A stretch of 64,000 nt of DNA from DASQBT01 sp963782495 (GCA_963782495.1 CAWAJU010000004.1:354295-418294), one strand, 5' to 3'; positions 31,844 to 41,688 are shown, counted from the first letter of the stretch. Notes: a model not told the origin generated them from the letters alone. Program-made: numbers and translations.

Positions 31844-32320
31844 ATGTCCGCTCTGGAGCACTGGGAACTCGCCAGTTATGTTGTCACCGTCATTGGCCTG
31901 CCATTGGCCATCGTCGTCTTCCTGTTCGAGCAGCGCAAGGAACGCGAAAACGAGGATGAAGAAGCCTACCAGCTCCTGTCTGATGCCTATACGAATTTTC
32001 TCAAGCTGGTGTTGGCCAATACCGATTTGCAACTGCGAACCCGCACCCACGTCCCCGATCTGACGCCCGACCAGCATGAACGCATGACGGTGCTGTATGA
32101 GATCCTGATCGCCCTGTTCGAGCGTGCCTACTTATTGGCCTACGAGGAACACATGTCAGACCGGAAGAAGCGGCGCTGGCTGTCGTGGGAGGATTACATG
32201 CGCGAATGGTGCGCCCGCGCCGATTTCCGCGCTGCGCTGCCTACCCTGTTGCAAGGAGAGGATGCTGATTTTGCCGCCTATATCCAGCGCCTTGCGGAGC
32301 AAGGCCAGGGAGAACGTTAG
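31844..32320 (+). CDS. Membrane-anchored hypothetical protein
   Basis: The 158-residue protein has one N-terminal transmembrane helix (about 10-29, YVVTVIGLPLAIVVFLF). A cytoplasmic helical domain rich in charged residues follows (EQRKERENEDEEAYQLLSD, then RKKRRWLSWEDYMREWCAR). I do not recognise a family with certainty. It is followed 1 bp later by the DUF2237 gene and is probably in the same operon. Confidence 0.7.
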   Translation: MSALEHWELASYVVTVIGLPLAIVVFLFEQRKERENEDEEAYQLLSDAYTNFLKLVLANTDLQLRTRTHVPDLTPDQHERMTVLYEILIALFERAYLLAYEEHMSDRKKRRWLSWEDYMREWCARADFRAALPTLLQGEDADFAAYIQRLAEQGQGER

Positions 32321-32321
32321 T

Positions 32322-32717
32322 ATGGAAAATCCTATGGAAAACCCGATGGATGTCCCGGTCAATGTGTTGGGCGAGAACTTGCAGGATTGCAGCCTGCATC
32401 CGCTCACCGGCTTCTACCGAGACGGTACATGCAATACCGGGCCCCAGGATTTCGGCCTGCATGGGGTATGCGTCCTGTTGAGCGAGGAGTTTCTCGCCTT
32501 TTCCCAATATGCTGGCAACGATCTTTCCACGCCCGCGCCAGAATTCGGTTTCCCCGGCCTCAAGCCGGGCGATCGCTGGTGCCTGTGCGCAACCCGCTGG
32601 CAGCAGGCTCTGGACGCAGGCTATGCGCCCAAGGTCGTGCTGTCCGCGACCCACCGGACATCGCTAACGGTGGTGGCGTTGGACGACCTGAAGGCCCATG
32701 CGGTAGATTTGAACTAA
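32322..32717 (+). CDS. DUF2237 family protein
   Basis: The 131-residue protein has the DUF2237 pattern: NVLGENLQDCSLHPLTGFYRDG, GLHGVCVLLSEEFLAFS, FPGLKPGDRWCLCATRW and SATHRTSLTVVAL. The conserved cysteines and the compact fold suggest ligand or metal binding, but the function is unknown. The start is ATG 32322, or 32337 at the second Met repeat (MENPMENPMD). The upstream gene ends 1 bp before it. Confidence 0.85.
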   Translation: MENPMENPMDVPVNVLGENLQDCSLHPLTGFYRDGTCNTGPQDFGLHGVCVLLSEEFLAFSQYAGNDLSTPAPEFGFPGLKPGDRWCLCATRWQQALDAGYAPKVVLSATHRTSLTVVALDDLKAHAVDLN

Positions 32718-32868
32718 CGTGATCCCGTCACAGGCGATCAGCCGGTACCAAACTCCATGGTCAGATCCGCGGAACCCAGAAGCGCACCGTAGCGCAGACG
32801 CCCCAGCGCCTTATAGTCGGGACGGTTAAGTATCATGGCGCGCATGCCGGCTTCGACACGCCGCAAAC

Positions 32869-33777
32869 TCATGACTGCCTCACCACAGACTGACAGAGAT
32901 CATGCACCGCGCGGGCCGTTTCAAAATTCCGGTCCCGATATGGATTGTATTCGACGATCTCCATGGCAAGCAGCTTGCTGTCGCCCTGCAGGGTGCGCAA
33001 AACCCTGGTCATATCACGACGGGCTATACCTCCCGGCACCGGTGTGCCGACGCCCGGTTCTTCCGCAGGGTCCAACACGTCAAGGTCCAGGCTGATACCG
33101 TAGCCGGCGCAGGATGCGACGACTTGCGCCCGCGCCTCGTCAAGCACCTGGGCGAATCCGCGCGCGATCACCTCTTCCATCAAGTAGATCCTGACCCCAA
33201 GTTGGCGCAACAGCGCCTGCTCGCCCGGCTCGAAACTGCGCACACCAATCAGACAGACATCCTGTGGGTAGAGCTTCGGCGTCGAGGATGTGATCCCGGT
33301 CAGGCGCGGGTCGCCATGGCCCAGCAGGCAGGCGAGCGGCATGCCGTGGATGGCATGGGAGGGCGAAGTACGGAAAGTGTGGCTATCCATGTGAGCGTCG
33401 AGCCAGATCAGCCCCAGCCTTGCAGGCCTGGCAATACTCGCGTGGACGCCGGACCATGTGCCGATGGCGCATGAGTGATCGCCTCCGATGACCAGGGGGA
33501 AGTGTCCGGCTTGGAGGCTCGCAGTCACCTGGGCGGCCACGCGCGCCGCTATTTCCGCAACCGCATCGACCGCGTCGCGCTCTTGCTGATCGGCAAGATG
33601 GATCATTTGATCCCAGGCGAAATTGCTGCCGGCCCGTTCCAGATCGCGCAGGAAGCCCATCCGGCGAAGCACCTCAGGGCTGTCCTGGCAGCCGGGATCA
33701 CGCGCGCCGTGGCCACTGGCAACGCCGATCACCATGGTTTTGCGGCACGCCCGGCCCGTCTCGGCGGACTGTCTCAC
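32869..33777 (-). CDS. rocF: Arginase/agmatinase family ureohydrolase
   Basis: The protein of about 302 residues has GVASGHGARDPGC, the metal motifs GGDHSCAIG, WLDAHMDSHT and SLDLDVLDPAEEPG, and the late Glu in AMEIVEYNP. It hydrolyses L-arginine to ornithine and urea, or a related guanidino compound. GTG 33777 overlaps the TGA of the MFS gene (GTGA) and suggests coupling; ATG 33735 (MVIGVASGHG) is the alternative. The MFS partner may move a substrate or product. Confidence 0.87.
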   Translation of the reverse strand: MRQSAETGRACRKTMVIGVASGHGARDPGCQDSPEVLRRMGFLRDLERAGSNFAWDQMIHLADQQERDAVDAVAEIAARVAAQVTASLQAGHFPLVIGGDHSCAIGTWSGVHASIARPARLGLIWLDAHMDSHTFRTSPSHAIHGMPLACLLGHGDPRLTGITSSTPKLYPQDVCLIGVRSFEPGEQALLRQLGVRIYLMEEVIARGFAQVLDEARAQVVASCAGYGISLDLDVLDPAEEPGVGTPVPGGIARRDMTRVLRTLQGDSKLLAMEIVEYNPYRDRNFETARAVHDLCQSVVRQS

Positions 33778-34910
33778 GTTTCTTCCTCCCTGTGCCGCAA
33801 CAGCAGGACCAGCGCGACGATGCTGAATGCAGCGCCCGCCAGAAAAGTCGCCGGTGCGCCCGCTATGTCCCAAAGCAGGCCGGCCAAGGCGCTCGCAACA
33901 AGCATGGCCAGCCCGCTTGTCACGTTGAAGAAACCGAAGGCGGTGCCCCTGATTTCCTTGGGCGCGACATGCGCAACCATGGTCGCCAGCAGGCCTTGGG
34001 TCATCCCCATGTGCAGGCCCCAAAGGGCAATACCCGACCAAACCCATACCACCGGCCCGCCATGCGCCAGGGCCAGATCGGCAATGATCAGAATCACTGC
34101 TCCCAGCATCAGCAGGGTCGACCGTTTCATTGAATCCGCGAGTTTGCCGAATGGATAGGCGGAAAATGCATAAACGAGATTCATGACTACCAAAACCAAG
34201 GGCGCATAGGCGATCGGGAGCCCATCCTGCTGGGCGCGCAGAATGAGAAACGCTTCACTGAAGCGCGCCAGGGTGAAGGTGGCGCCTATCCCCACCACCC
34301 ACCAATAAGGCTTGGGCAAACGGCGCAGATTTTCGCTGCGCAGCGGATTCGTGCGCCGGCCGTCTGTGGCATGTTCGGGCTCATGAACCCCGAAGATCAG
34401 GAGCAGGACTGCCAGAAGCCCGGGAATGATCGCGACCCAGAATACGGCGCGAAAATTGTTGGCCCACAGCAGCATCAGTCCTATCGCCAGGAGCGGCCCA
34501 AGAAACGCCCCCACCGTATCCAGGGCCTGGCGCAGGCCAAATGCCGCACCGCGGATCTCAAGTGGAGTCAGGTCGGCAACCAGCGCGTCGCGCGGCGCAC
34601 CGCGTATGCCCTTGCCGGTGCGATCGATAAGGCGCGCAGCAAGCACCATGCCGGCACTCGAAGCCAGCGCGAAAATTGGCTTGGACAGGGCGCCCAGGCT
34701 GTAACCGGCCACGGCGAGCGCTTTGCGCTTGCCCAGATAGTCGCTCAGCATGCCGGAAAAAACTTTCACGATCAGCGCAGTCGACTCCGCCAAGCCTTCG
34801 ATCAAGCCGACCGTGAATGCGCTCGCGCCTAGCGCAGTGACCAGAAAGACAGGCAACAATCCGTGGATAAGCTCCGAGGAGGTATCCATGAGAAGGCTGA
34901 CAAACCCCAA
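33774..34910 (-). CDS. MFS transporter
   Basis: The protein of at least 378 residues has 12 hydrophobic segments and opens with ALGFVSLLMDTSSELIHGLLP. It has the GMLSDYLGKRKAL loop (motif A) and DRTGKGIRGAPRDALVADL. The start may be TTG 34910 or a rarer codon upstream, as family-like residues (RIPASIW) continue in frame before it. It overlaps the arginase gene by 4 nt, so the two form an operon. The substrate cannot be told. Confidence 0.85.
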   Translation of the reverse strand: MGFVSLLMDTSSELIHGLLPVFLVTALGASAFTVGLIEGLAESTALIVKVFSGMLSDYLGKRKALAVAGYSLGALSKPIFALASSAGMVLAARLIDRTGKGIRGAPRDALVADLTPLEIRGAAFGLRQALDTVGAFLGPLLAIGLMLLWANNFRAVFWVAIIPGLLAVLLLIFGVHEPEHATDGRRTNPLRSENLRRLPKPYWWVVGIGATFTLARFSEAFLILRAQQDGLPIAYAPLVLVVMNLVYAFSAYPFGKLADSMKRSTLLMLGAVILIIADLALAHGGPVVWVWSGIALWGLHMGMTQGLLATMVAHVAPKEIRGTAFGFFNVTSGLAMLVASALAGLLWDIAGAPATFLAGAAFSIVALVLLLRHREEET

Positions 34911-35024
34911 CGCCCATATGCTTGCGGGGATTCGCGCCGGGGAGGATCCAGATGTGATCAGCTTCGCCTCGAAGAACAGGACATCAGGCGCACAGGATAT
35001 AGCCTATACGGAGATACACACACT

Positions 35025-36395
35025 TCATCGGTGGCCTACGCTTGTTGCCAAAGGAAAAGTCACCTCTACCCGGAGACCAGAGCTTGACGGATCGCCAACG
35101 GGGCCAAGGCTTACGCTTGCCCCAACACGTGCGGAAATGGCTTGGACTATGGACAGGCCAAGGCCCGAACCACTCTCGTCGCCACCCAATGCGCGGTAGA
35201 ACGGATCAAACACACGCTCGCGCTCCGCCTCCGGAATACCCGGGCCGCTATCTTCGACCACCAGCGTGGTAAGTCCATTGGCGGTCGAGACGGACAAATC
35301 GACACGCCCGTTTGCCGGCGTGTAACGGATCGAGTTGTCCACCAGATTCTTGACAAGGGTGATCAAGTCAACCTCGCTGGCAAATACTTGAGCATCCAGC
35401 CCGCTGACAACACCGATGTCAATGCCTTTCACCTCGGCCATAGGCATAAGATCCTCGATCACGCGCCGATACACCTGTTGGACGGACACCGTGGTGCTGG
35501 GCATAATTGTTGAGGCTTGCGCTCGCGCCAGCGCCAACAGTTGCTCCAGCAAGGTTCTGCCACGCTCGATACCTTGCCGCAGCGCGTTTAGTCGCTCATG
35601 CCCGTTGGCAGACATTTCAGTATCTGCAAGCCGCTCCGCCTGCAGGGACAAAGCGGTAAGCGGAGAGCGCAGTTCGTGCGCAGCGTCGGCGACGAAGCGC
35701 CGCTGCGCATCCATCGACCTTTCTACCCGTCCCAAAAGTCGATTGATGGCGCCCACGAATGGCCGGATTTCCGCAGGCAATGGTTCGTGCGCAAGCGGGT
35801 GGAGTTCCTGCTCGCTACGCTGATCGATTTCGACAGCGAGGTCTGCAACCGGCTTGAAGATCTTGCGCACCAGTTTGGCCACGACAATCAGCAGAATCGG
35901 AACCAGAATCAGGAACGGCATCAGAGTGCGGAGCGCGCTATTACGCGCGATCTCGTCACGGACGGCCGTATCCTGGGCCACGGCCACGCGCTGCCCCGTG
36001 CTGAGGGTGCGGACCAGAACCCGGTAGGTTTCATTGCCCGTACCGACAGTCTGCAAGCCATCACGAAGGTTTGAGGGTAGCGCCAAACGCGGTATGGCGC
36101 CACCGCCTGACCTGCCCGATGGGGTCGCAGAGAGCAGTTGCACATAAACGCGCGATTCCGCGTCATGATCTGCCTCTCTGCCGGTATCACCTACCTGACG
36201 CGCGGCCAGCAGGTGCCGGCCGAACATGGCCGCGACTTCACGCAGTACGTCGTCCTGTAACTCATGCGCCTCGTCAAATGCGGAGAAGAAGGCAAATATC
36301 CCGGCAATCAATGCAACACTCAAAATGGCGAATGATAGCCAGAGTGAGAGCCTGATTTGGAGCGAGTCCACTACCCGTCTTTTGAGACCATCCAT
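35025..36395 (-). CDS. Sensor histidine kinase, QseC-like
   Basis: The 456-residue kinase has two transmembrane helices (about 18-38 and 158-176) around a periplasmic domain. A HAMP region, the H-box FVADAAHELRSPLTAL, and the ATP-binding boxes NLVDNSIRYTP, VEDSGPGIP and GSGLGLSIV follow. This is the QseC/PmrB/TctE group. It overlaps the response-regulator gene by 25 nt, an RR-kinase operon. The signal is unknown. Confidence 0.88.
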   Translation of the reverse strand: MDGLKRRVVDSLQIRLSLWLSFAILSVALIAGIFAFFSAFDEAHELQDDVLREVAAMFGRHLLAARQVGDTGREADHDAESRVYVQLLSATPSGRSGGGAIPRLALPSNLRDGLQTVGTGNETYRVLVRTLSTGQRVAVAQDTAVRDEIARNSALRTLMPFLILVPILLIVVAKLVRKIFKPVADLAVEIDQRSEQELHPLAHEPLPAEIRPFVGAINRLLGRVERSMDAQRRFVADAAHELRSPLTALSLQAERLADTEMSANGHERLNALRQGIERGRTLLEQLLALARAQASTIMPSTTVSVQQVYRRVIEDLMPMAEVKGIDIGVVSGLDAQVFASEVDLITLVKNLVDNSIRYTPANGRVDLSVSTANGLTTLVVEDSGPGIPEAERERVFDPFYRALGGDESGSGLGLSIVQAISARVGASVSLGPVGDPSSSGLRVEVTFPLATSVGHR

Positions 36396-37036
36396 CCGAC
36401 GCCCCTTACGTTCTTGATGACCTCGCTGCCCAGTTTCTTGCGCAGGGCATGAATCAGAAATTCGACCGCGTTGCTTTCCACTTCCTCACCCCAACCGTAT
36501 ATCCGTTCCTCAAGCTCTCCACGCGACAAAATGGCGCCAGGGCGTACCATCAGGGCTTGGAGAACTGCGAATTCACGATTCGACAGGATCACGGGCCCGG
36601 CATTTTTGGCGCGAGCTACGCGAGTGGCTGGATCAAGCGATACAACACCGTTGCTCAACTCGGGGACTGCGATTCCACCTTTCCTTCGGATAACCGCCCG
36701 TATGCGGGCCAGCAATTCGCGCATCTCGAATGGCTTGAGTACGTAGTCATCCGCGCCACCATCCAGTCCGAGAATTCGATCCTCAACGTCATCCCGTGCA
36801 GTAATGATCAGGAGCGGCACGGGATTGTCTGTGCTTCGGATGTCATTGAGCACTTCCAGACCGTCTTTCCCCGGCAAACCCAGATCGAGCAGCACGAGGT
36901 CATAGCGCTGGCAGGAAACAGTGTGAATGGCGGTCTGTCCATTTCGTACCCAATCGACCGCGTACGAAGCGTCTTTCAAGGCCGCCAGAACGACATTGCC
37001 TATCATCAAGTCGTCTTCGACCAGTAACACTCGCAT
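36371..37036 (-). CDS. OmpR-family response regulator, QseB-like
   Basis: The 221-residue protein has a receiver domain (VLLVEDDLMIG; phosphoacceptor Asp in LVLLDLGLPG; KPFEMRELLARI) and a winged-helix DNA-binding domain at the C-terminus (LSNREFAVLQALM, VEFLIHALRKKLG, GVGWMVSKD). It is the partner of the kinase that overlaps its end. A divergent region of 92 bp separates it from the COG4705 gene on the same strand. Confidence 0.9.
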   Translation of the reverse strand: MRVLLVEDDLMIGNVVLAALKDASYAVDWVRNGQTAIHTVSCQRYDLVLLDLGLPGKDGLEVLNDIRSTDNPVPLLIITARDDVEDRILGLDGGADDYVLKPFEMRELLARIRAVIRRKGGIAVPELSNGVVSLDPATRVARAKNAGPVILSNREFAVLQALMVRPGAILSRGELEERIYGWGEEVESNAVEFLIHALRKKLGSEVIKNVRGVGWMVSKDG

Positions 37037-37128
37037 CTATTCTCCTGCGATCATTGCACCACGTCACACTTGATTGAACCGGTATCCGCTCGGACGACAA
37101 GGACACATTCGCCCCAGCGGCCAGTGAG

Positions 37129-37926
37129 TCAGTTCGCGTCTTGCCTCGGAGCGCCCTTGGAACGCGCCCATGGCCTTGCGCTTGCCGCCCGTTGGCGGAA
37201 GATCAGGATACAGCCCATCATGCATGCAAGCAGCACTGCCGATGCCGAGTAGCGGCTGAACGCCAGTCCGCCGGCGTTGAGGGGCTTGTCAAGAAAATCG
37301 CCGACTACGGCACCAAGGGGGCGCGTAAGAATGAATGCGGCCCAGAATAGCAGGGTGCGAGAGATGCTCGTCCAGTAGTACGCCGCGGCTACGAGCGCCA
37401 GCAAGCTGCTGAACACCACCGCACCGCCCTCATAGCCAAGGCCCGCCGTGCCAGCCGTCCAATCGCCCAGCGCCGTGCCCAGGGTTTGGGAGAACATGAT
37501 CGTCACCCAATAGAACATCTCGGCCTTCGCAGAACTGACGGTATCGACCGATACAGTGCCGAGTGACCGATACCAGATCGCCAACGATGCCATCAACAGG
37601 GCAAACAACAGCGATGCTCCCCCCGCATAGCCGATCCCGAGCGATCGGTCAGCAAAATCCGCCAGTGTGGTCCCGACCGTTGTCGTTGCAATAATGGTTG
37701 TCCAATACATGAAGGGATGAAACCCCTTCGCCTTGATCTGGGCAGCAACGGCCACCAGAAAGATGGCCGCGAAAATGACCGTTCCCAGCAGATAGCCCAG
37801 TTTCATCGACATGGACACCGCATCGCCGCCGGTTTCACCCAGCGTGGTGGCAGCAATCTTGATGATCCAGAAGATCAAGGTGACTTCTGGAACCTTGCTT
37901 AAGCTGCGTTCGGTAGTAATGTTCAT
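37129..37926 (-). CDS. COG4705-like membrane protein with four internal repeats
   Basis: The 265-residue protein has about eight hydrophobic segments in four repeats, each beginning with an aromatic-rich helix and a loop: FWIIKIAATTLGETGGD (19-35), YWTTIIATTTVGTTLADF (74-91), YWVTIMFSQTLGTALGDW (139-156) and FWAAFILTRPLGAVVGDF (194-211). GLGYxGGA-type segments follow repeats 2 and 3. The function is unknown; repeats of this type suggest a pore or transport scaffold. ATG 37926 overlaps the stop of a small upstream ORF. Confidence 0.82.
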   Translation of the reverse strand: MNITTERSLSKVPEVTLIFWIIKIAATTLGETGGDAVSMSMKLGYLLGTVIFAAIFLVAVAAQIKAKGFHPFMYWTTIIATTTVGTTLADFADRSLGIGYAGGASLLFALLMASLAIWYRSLGTVSVDTVSSAKAEMFYWVTIMFSQTLGTALGDWTAGTAGLGYEGGAVVFSSLLALVAAAYYWTSISRTLLFWAAFILTRPLGAVVGDFLDKPLNAGGLAFSRYSASAVLLACMMGCILIFRQRAASARPWARSKGAPRQDAN

Positions 37927-38069
37927 ACGCGTATCCTCTTGGCATTCGGGGAATTGGCTGCGATCTCATCGGCTGCTCTAGCCATCACATTGATAATCCA
38001 GAAGAGCGCGCCGAGTTCCAGCACCTTGTTCGGCCAATTTTGTGTGGATATGCCTGGCGATGTGCTCAT
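37923..38069 (-). CDS. 48-residue ORF related to the first repeat of the COG4705 protein
   Basis: The frame runs ATG 38069 to TGA 37923-37925, overlapping the next gene by ATGA. The product contains KVLELGALFWIINVMARAA, which aligns with KVPEVTLIFWIIKIAATT at the start of the downstream protein. A GAGATTG site precedes the ATG. It could be a leader peptide for coupling or a truncated paralogue. Short length limits confidence. Confidence 0.5.
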   Translation of the reverse strand: MSTSPGISTQNWPNKVLELGALFWIINVMARAADEIAANSPNAKRIRV

Positions 38070-38231
38070 CACAATCTCATAAGGGAATCGATTCGAATCC
38101 ATTGCGCTTGGCAGTCTGCGTGCCTGGACTTAGGCCAGCCATAGCAAGCTCCATTCTTGGCCTGCCGCGCAAGTCAACAAAGTGGGAACCCGATTCTCAC
38201 AACGAGAACTGGAACATTTCCCCCGTTGCGC

Positions 38232-38543
38232 TTAGTCCGCATGAGGTCCTTCCGGCGCGTTCTCCAGCAGCTTGCCAGTTCTGGCGTCCACACCAACTTC
38301 CTGCGTGACCTTTCCGTGTCTGATGTCGAAGGAATAACGCAGGCCGCTGCCTCCTTTCTCTTGCTCCAGTTCCTCGTCGGTAATTTTTCCGGGCTGAGTC
38401 TTGAGTGCAATCCCCCGTGCCTGTTTCAAGCTGATCTTTGCCTCTCCGGCGAATTTCTGCCCGGTATAGGCGAAAGCATTGGCTGTGGCAAGCGCAAGAA
38501 CCAGCCCCAGCAAGGTTATTACGTGCTTACTTGTTGCCGTCAT
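38232..38543 (-). CDS. Exported PepSY domain protein
   Basis: The 103-residue protein has a signal peptide (about 1-25, cleavage near AFA) and a PepSY-type domain: AKISLKQARGIALKTQPGK, LRYSFDIRHGKVTQEVGVDARTG. PepSY domains inhibit proteases or act as periplasmic sensors, often next to two-component systems, as here. A weak sigma-54-like sequence (TGGGCT-N5-TTGCC) occurs upstream at 38611-38627. Confidence 0.82.
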   Translation of the reverse strand: MTATSKHVITLLGLVLALATANAFAYTGQKFAGEAKISLKQARGIALKTQPGKITDEELEQEKGGSGLRYSFDIRHGKVTQEVGVDARTGKLLENAPEGPHAD

Positions 38544-38714
38544 GATGATCCCTTCAGTTGATTGGAAGCAGGCTAAGCCTGTTGGCCTTCGCCTTGACAG
38601 TCACCCTACGCGGCAAGAATTAGCCCAGCGTTAGCCCGAACCCCTAAATCGATAGTCAGTGATTCCTCGACAGAGCCAAGGTGTACTGGCCCGACTTCCA
38701 GCGCATTCAAAAGG

Positions 38715-40214
38715 CTACAAGCTCCTTTGGGGCTTCCAGCTAAGCACCTCGAAATCCTGTTGTCCAAGTCTCCGCGCCTTCGGGTCATAAACCCTGTACT
38801 CAAGGCGGCTTACCCGGTCGGGTTTGCCGAACAGGCTCTGCGCCGCAGTGCTGCACGCCGAGTCGCCGGAAATATCGACACGCTCGGAGTCACAGACCAC
38901 CACCTTGTTTCCAGCCTGCAAGGCGCTCCTGTCTATCCACGGCGACTCGGCCAGATCGAGACCATACAGGGCGTGCGGATGATCGGGCGAATAGAAGGCC
39001 AGATCATAGGGCAAGGGAAAGCTGCCTGCGACGAATTGCAGAGCCTGTCCATACGTCTGGCGGTAGTTGCGGGTAACGTCCGTAGCCAACGTCTTGGCAA
39101 GCGCGTAGGGGGGCGGTGCCGGATAGGCGCGGTAACGGACTTCCCACAGCAGTGCGACGACAATCGCAATGGCAAGATAAAGAATGCCTGCATAGGCGAT
39201 CCTTCGTGCATAGCCGGACGCCTGAGATTTCCGGGGCGCGAGGTCTATCAGGGCCCAACCCAGAAAGAGCAGCGCGGGAATGAACCAGGAGGAAACTGGG
39301 TTGATGTCTTGCACCCAGGCCGCCAGCAGGGTCAGCACCACACTTGAGGCCAAAATAGCCAAGCCCAGCCGGGGTGCCCTTTCGCCTCCGTCGGCAGTCG
39401 CAGGAAGACGGTAGAAGGAGCCAGCGAATATGAGTAGCGCGATACTGCTGAACTGGATGGCGCCGATAATGGCGATCGCGTATGCCGTGAACCCGTTCGA
39501 CTGGTCCATCGTCTCATGCGCGGCGTGCATGTAATGGAGGCCGGGCCAGCCGTGCCGGATGGACCAGATCACATGCGGCGACACGAGCAGCAGCGCGGTA
39601 ATGCCCGTCAACGCCAAGCCTTTAACAATTTTACCCAGGGGCGGGCGCAGGCTGATCATCAGGCTGACGCCAACGGCAGCGAACAGCACCAGCGCATAGT
39701 ATTTGGTAAGCATTGCCGCGGCGCAAAATATCCCCGCGGCAATGAACCACGACACCCGGCGACTTTGCAGCGCATGCAGCATGCTCCATATGAATCCCGC
39801 AATGAATGGGAGCTGCGCGGTGTTGGCATTGTATTTGTAGCCGCTGTCCGGGCCAAAATGGCTGCACAGGGAAGTCAGGACGACAGCCGCAAGCACCTTG
39901 TCTGCCGGCATCAGCCTGCCCATGGCCAGGGCCATCAGCCACAGGGCAATACCCAGGTTCAATTCGTTGAGCAGGTAATAGGCACTATCCGTGGTGGGGA
40001 AAACGGTGAACCACGCGGCTGTGATCCAGCCAAACAGAGGGGGATGCTTGTTGGTGCCCCACTGCCATTCCCTGCCCCAGGCATAGTTTTCCACCATGTC
40101 GGCACTATCGAGATAATGCCGGGAAAGGCTGAACGCGACCCACCAAACCACGCAGTAACAAAGAATGTACAGCAAGGTCCAACGCCGGTAAGGTTCTTCA
40201 ATGTGGCTATTCAT
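38715..40214 (-). CDS. GT39/ArnT-like membrane glycosyltransferase
   Basis: The protein of about 499 residues has roughly 12 transmembrane helices. The first periplasmic loop holds DSADMVENYAWGREWQWG and HPPLFGWITAAW, the PMT_2/ArnT acidic signature. Such enzymes transfer a sugar from undecaprenyl phosphate or dolichyl-type donors. It follows the kinase gene by 70 bp and may be co-transcribed with that two-component system. A second GT39 lies on the other strand at 43524-45083. ATG 40214 is preferred over TTG 40241. Confidence 0.85.
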   Translation of the reverse strand: MNSHIEEPYRRWTLLYILCYCVVWWVAFSLSRHYLDSADMVENYAWGREWQWGTNKHPPLFGWITAAWFTVFPTTDSAYYLLNELNLGIALWLMALAMGRLMPADKVLAAVVLTSLCSHFGPDSGYKYNANTAQLPFIAGFIWSMLHALQSRRVSWFIAAGIFCAAAMLTKYYALVLFAAVGVSLMISLRPPLGKIVKGLALTGITALLLVSPHVIWSIRHGWPGLHYMHAAHETMDQSNGFTAYAIAIIGAIQFSSIALLIFAGSFYRLPATADGGERAPRLGLAILASSVVLTLLAAWVQDINPVSSWFIPALLFLGWALIDLAPRKSQASGYARRIAYAGILYLAIAIVVALLWEVRYRAYPAPPPYALAKTLATDVTRNYRQTYGQALQFVAGSFPLPYDLAFYSPDHPHALYGLDLAESPWIDRSALQAGNKVVVCDSERVDISGDSACSTAAQSLFGKPDRVSRLEYRVYDPKARRLGQQDFEVLSWKPQRSL

Positions 40215-40284
40215 GTTCAGCGGGCGCGCAAGCCCCTCCAACCCATCCGTTTGAGCGTGTCGGGCGCAGTATCCACAGGAAGGA

Positions 40285-41688
40285 TTACGATTGGCTTACA
40301 AGCTGATCTGGAAACTGCAGCGTGAACAGCGCCCCGCCTAACGGGCTTCGCCCGACGCTGACTTGTGCACCATGGCTCCGCGCGACCTCCCTAACAATGG
40401 CCAGGCCCAAGCCGCTGCCTTCGATGCCGGTGCTTTCCGGTGCGCGGTGGAAGCGCTGGAAGATGAGCGGCGATTCGGTTTCCGGTATTCCGGGGCCGCT
40501 GTCGGCGACGGAAAAACCGGGCGGGGAAGCTTGCACGGATACAGTAATAACTCCGCCCTCGGGAGTGAACTTGAGTGCATTTTCCAGCAGGTTCCGCATC
40601 GCCTCTCCCACCAGGATCACGCTTCCCAGAACGGGAATTGTTTGCTCGCTGCCTTCGCAGCCCAGATCGATATGACGTGCAGCGGCTCTGGAGAGGTGGT
40701 CTCCAATGACCTCTCTGGCCAGTTCAGACAGGTCAAACAGCGCATGGCTGTTTCCCCTGTTTGCTTCGGAATGCGCCAGCGCCAATAGCTGACGCACCAG
40801 ATGAGCGAGGCGAGACGCAGATTCCTGCAAGCGCTGGAACACCGGCTGGGCGCAGGCACAGGAAGAATCAGTCATCGCAAGCTCTATTTCGGCCGTCAAC
40901 GCGGCCAGAGGCGTCTTGATCTGGTGGGCGGCGTCAGCCGTGAATCGGCGTTGTTCGTCCTGTGCCGCCTTCACCCTGGACAGCAGTCCATTGAGCGCGA
41001 CAACCACCGGTTGAAGCTCCCGGGGGGCCTCGTTGACGGGAAGATCATCGAGCTCCTGGGCAGAACGGCGGGTAATGCTCAGGCGCAGTTTTTCCACTGG
41101 CCGCAATCCCTGGCGAACACCAAACCAGACCAGGGGCAGCGCAAGCACTAAAATTGCGGCGTGTGGTATCAGCACGCCGCGGCTCAGACGCAACGCCAGC
41201 CGGTTGCGCCTAGCCAAGGTTTCGGCCACCAGGATGTGGTAACCGGGAAGTTTTTCATCGCTGCCTTGCAGAACAGCAAGCCGCATAGTCTTCCCTTCCA
41301 GCGAAATATAGCTGAAGGACGCACGTTCCTCGATGTCCGCGAACGGACCCTGCAAACGCAGGCGGGAATCCCCGGCCATCAGTACTCCCTTGTCATTGTA
41401 TATGGCGTAATAGCGCTGATCCCGGGCGTCGCTCAGGATCAAAGCGATGGTTTGTGGGTCAAGCGTGACAAGCCCATCGGACCGCAAGCCGGAAGTAAAT
41501 GCTTCGGCAAGATCATCGGCGACTTCTTCAAGAACCAGATCGCGTTCCGCTTCCGCCAGATGGGTCGCGTTGCGATATGTCGAGTATGCCCCTATCGTCA
41601 GCAGTATCAGCAAAGGAATAAGCAGCCAGGCCAGGAGGGTGCGGGTTAAGGTGGGCGCACTGCGTCCGGATTCAATCAGGGCGGCCAT
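40285..41688 (-). CDS. Sensor histidine kinase, TctE/PmrB-like
   Basis: The protein of about 467 residues has two transmembrane helices (about 18-36 and 175-195), a periplasmic sensor of the TctE type, an H-box FTADAAHQIKTPLAAL and the ATP-binding boxes NLLENALKFTP, VADSGPGIP and GSGLGLAIV. It overlaps the response-regulator gene by 17 nt. The adjacent sugar-modification genes suggest a PmrAB-like role in envelope remodelling. MAALIESGRS at 41688 is the start; the frame is open to 41808. Confidence 0.87.
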   Translation of the reverse strand: MAALIESGRSAPTLTRTLLAWLLIPLLILLTIGAYSTYRNATHLAEAERDLVLEEVADDLAEAFTSGLRSDGLVTLDPQTIALILSDARDQRYYAIYNDKGVLMAGDSRLRLQGPFADIEERASFSYISLEGKTMRLAVLQGSDEKLPGYHILVAETLARRNRLALRLSRGVLIPHAAILVLALPLVWFGVRQGLRPVEKLRLSITRRSAQELDDLPVNEAPRELQPVVVALNGLLSRVKAAQDEQRRFTADAAHQIKTPLAALTAEIELAMTDSSCACAQPVFQRLQESASRLAHLVRQLLALAHSEANRGNSHALFDLSELAREVIGDHLSRAAARHIDLGCEGSEQTIPVLGSVILVGEAMRNLLENALKFTPEGGVITVSVQASPPGFSVADSGPGIPETESPLIFQRFHRAPESTGIEGSGLGLAIVREVARSHGAQVSVGRSPLGGALFTLQFPDQLVSQS

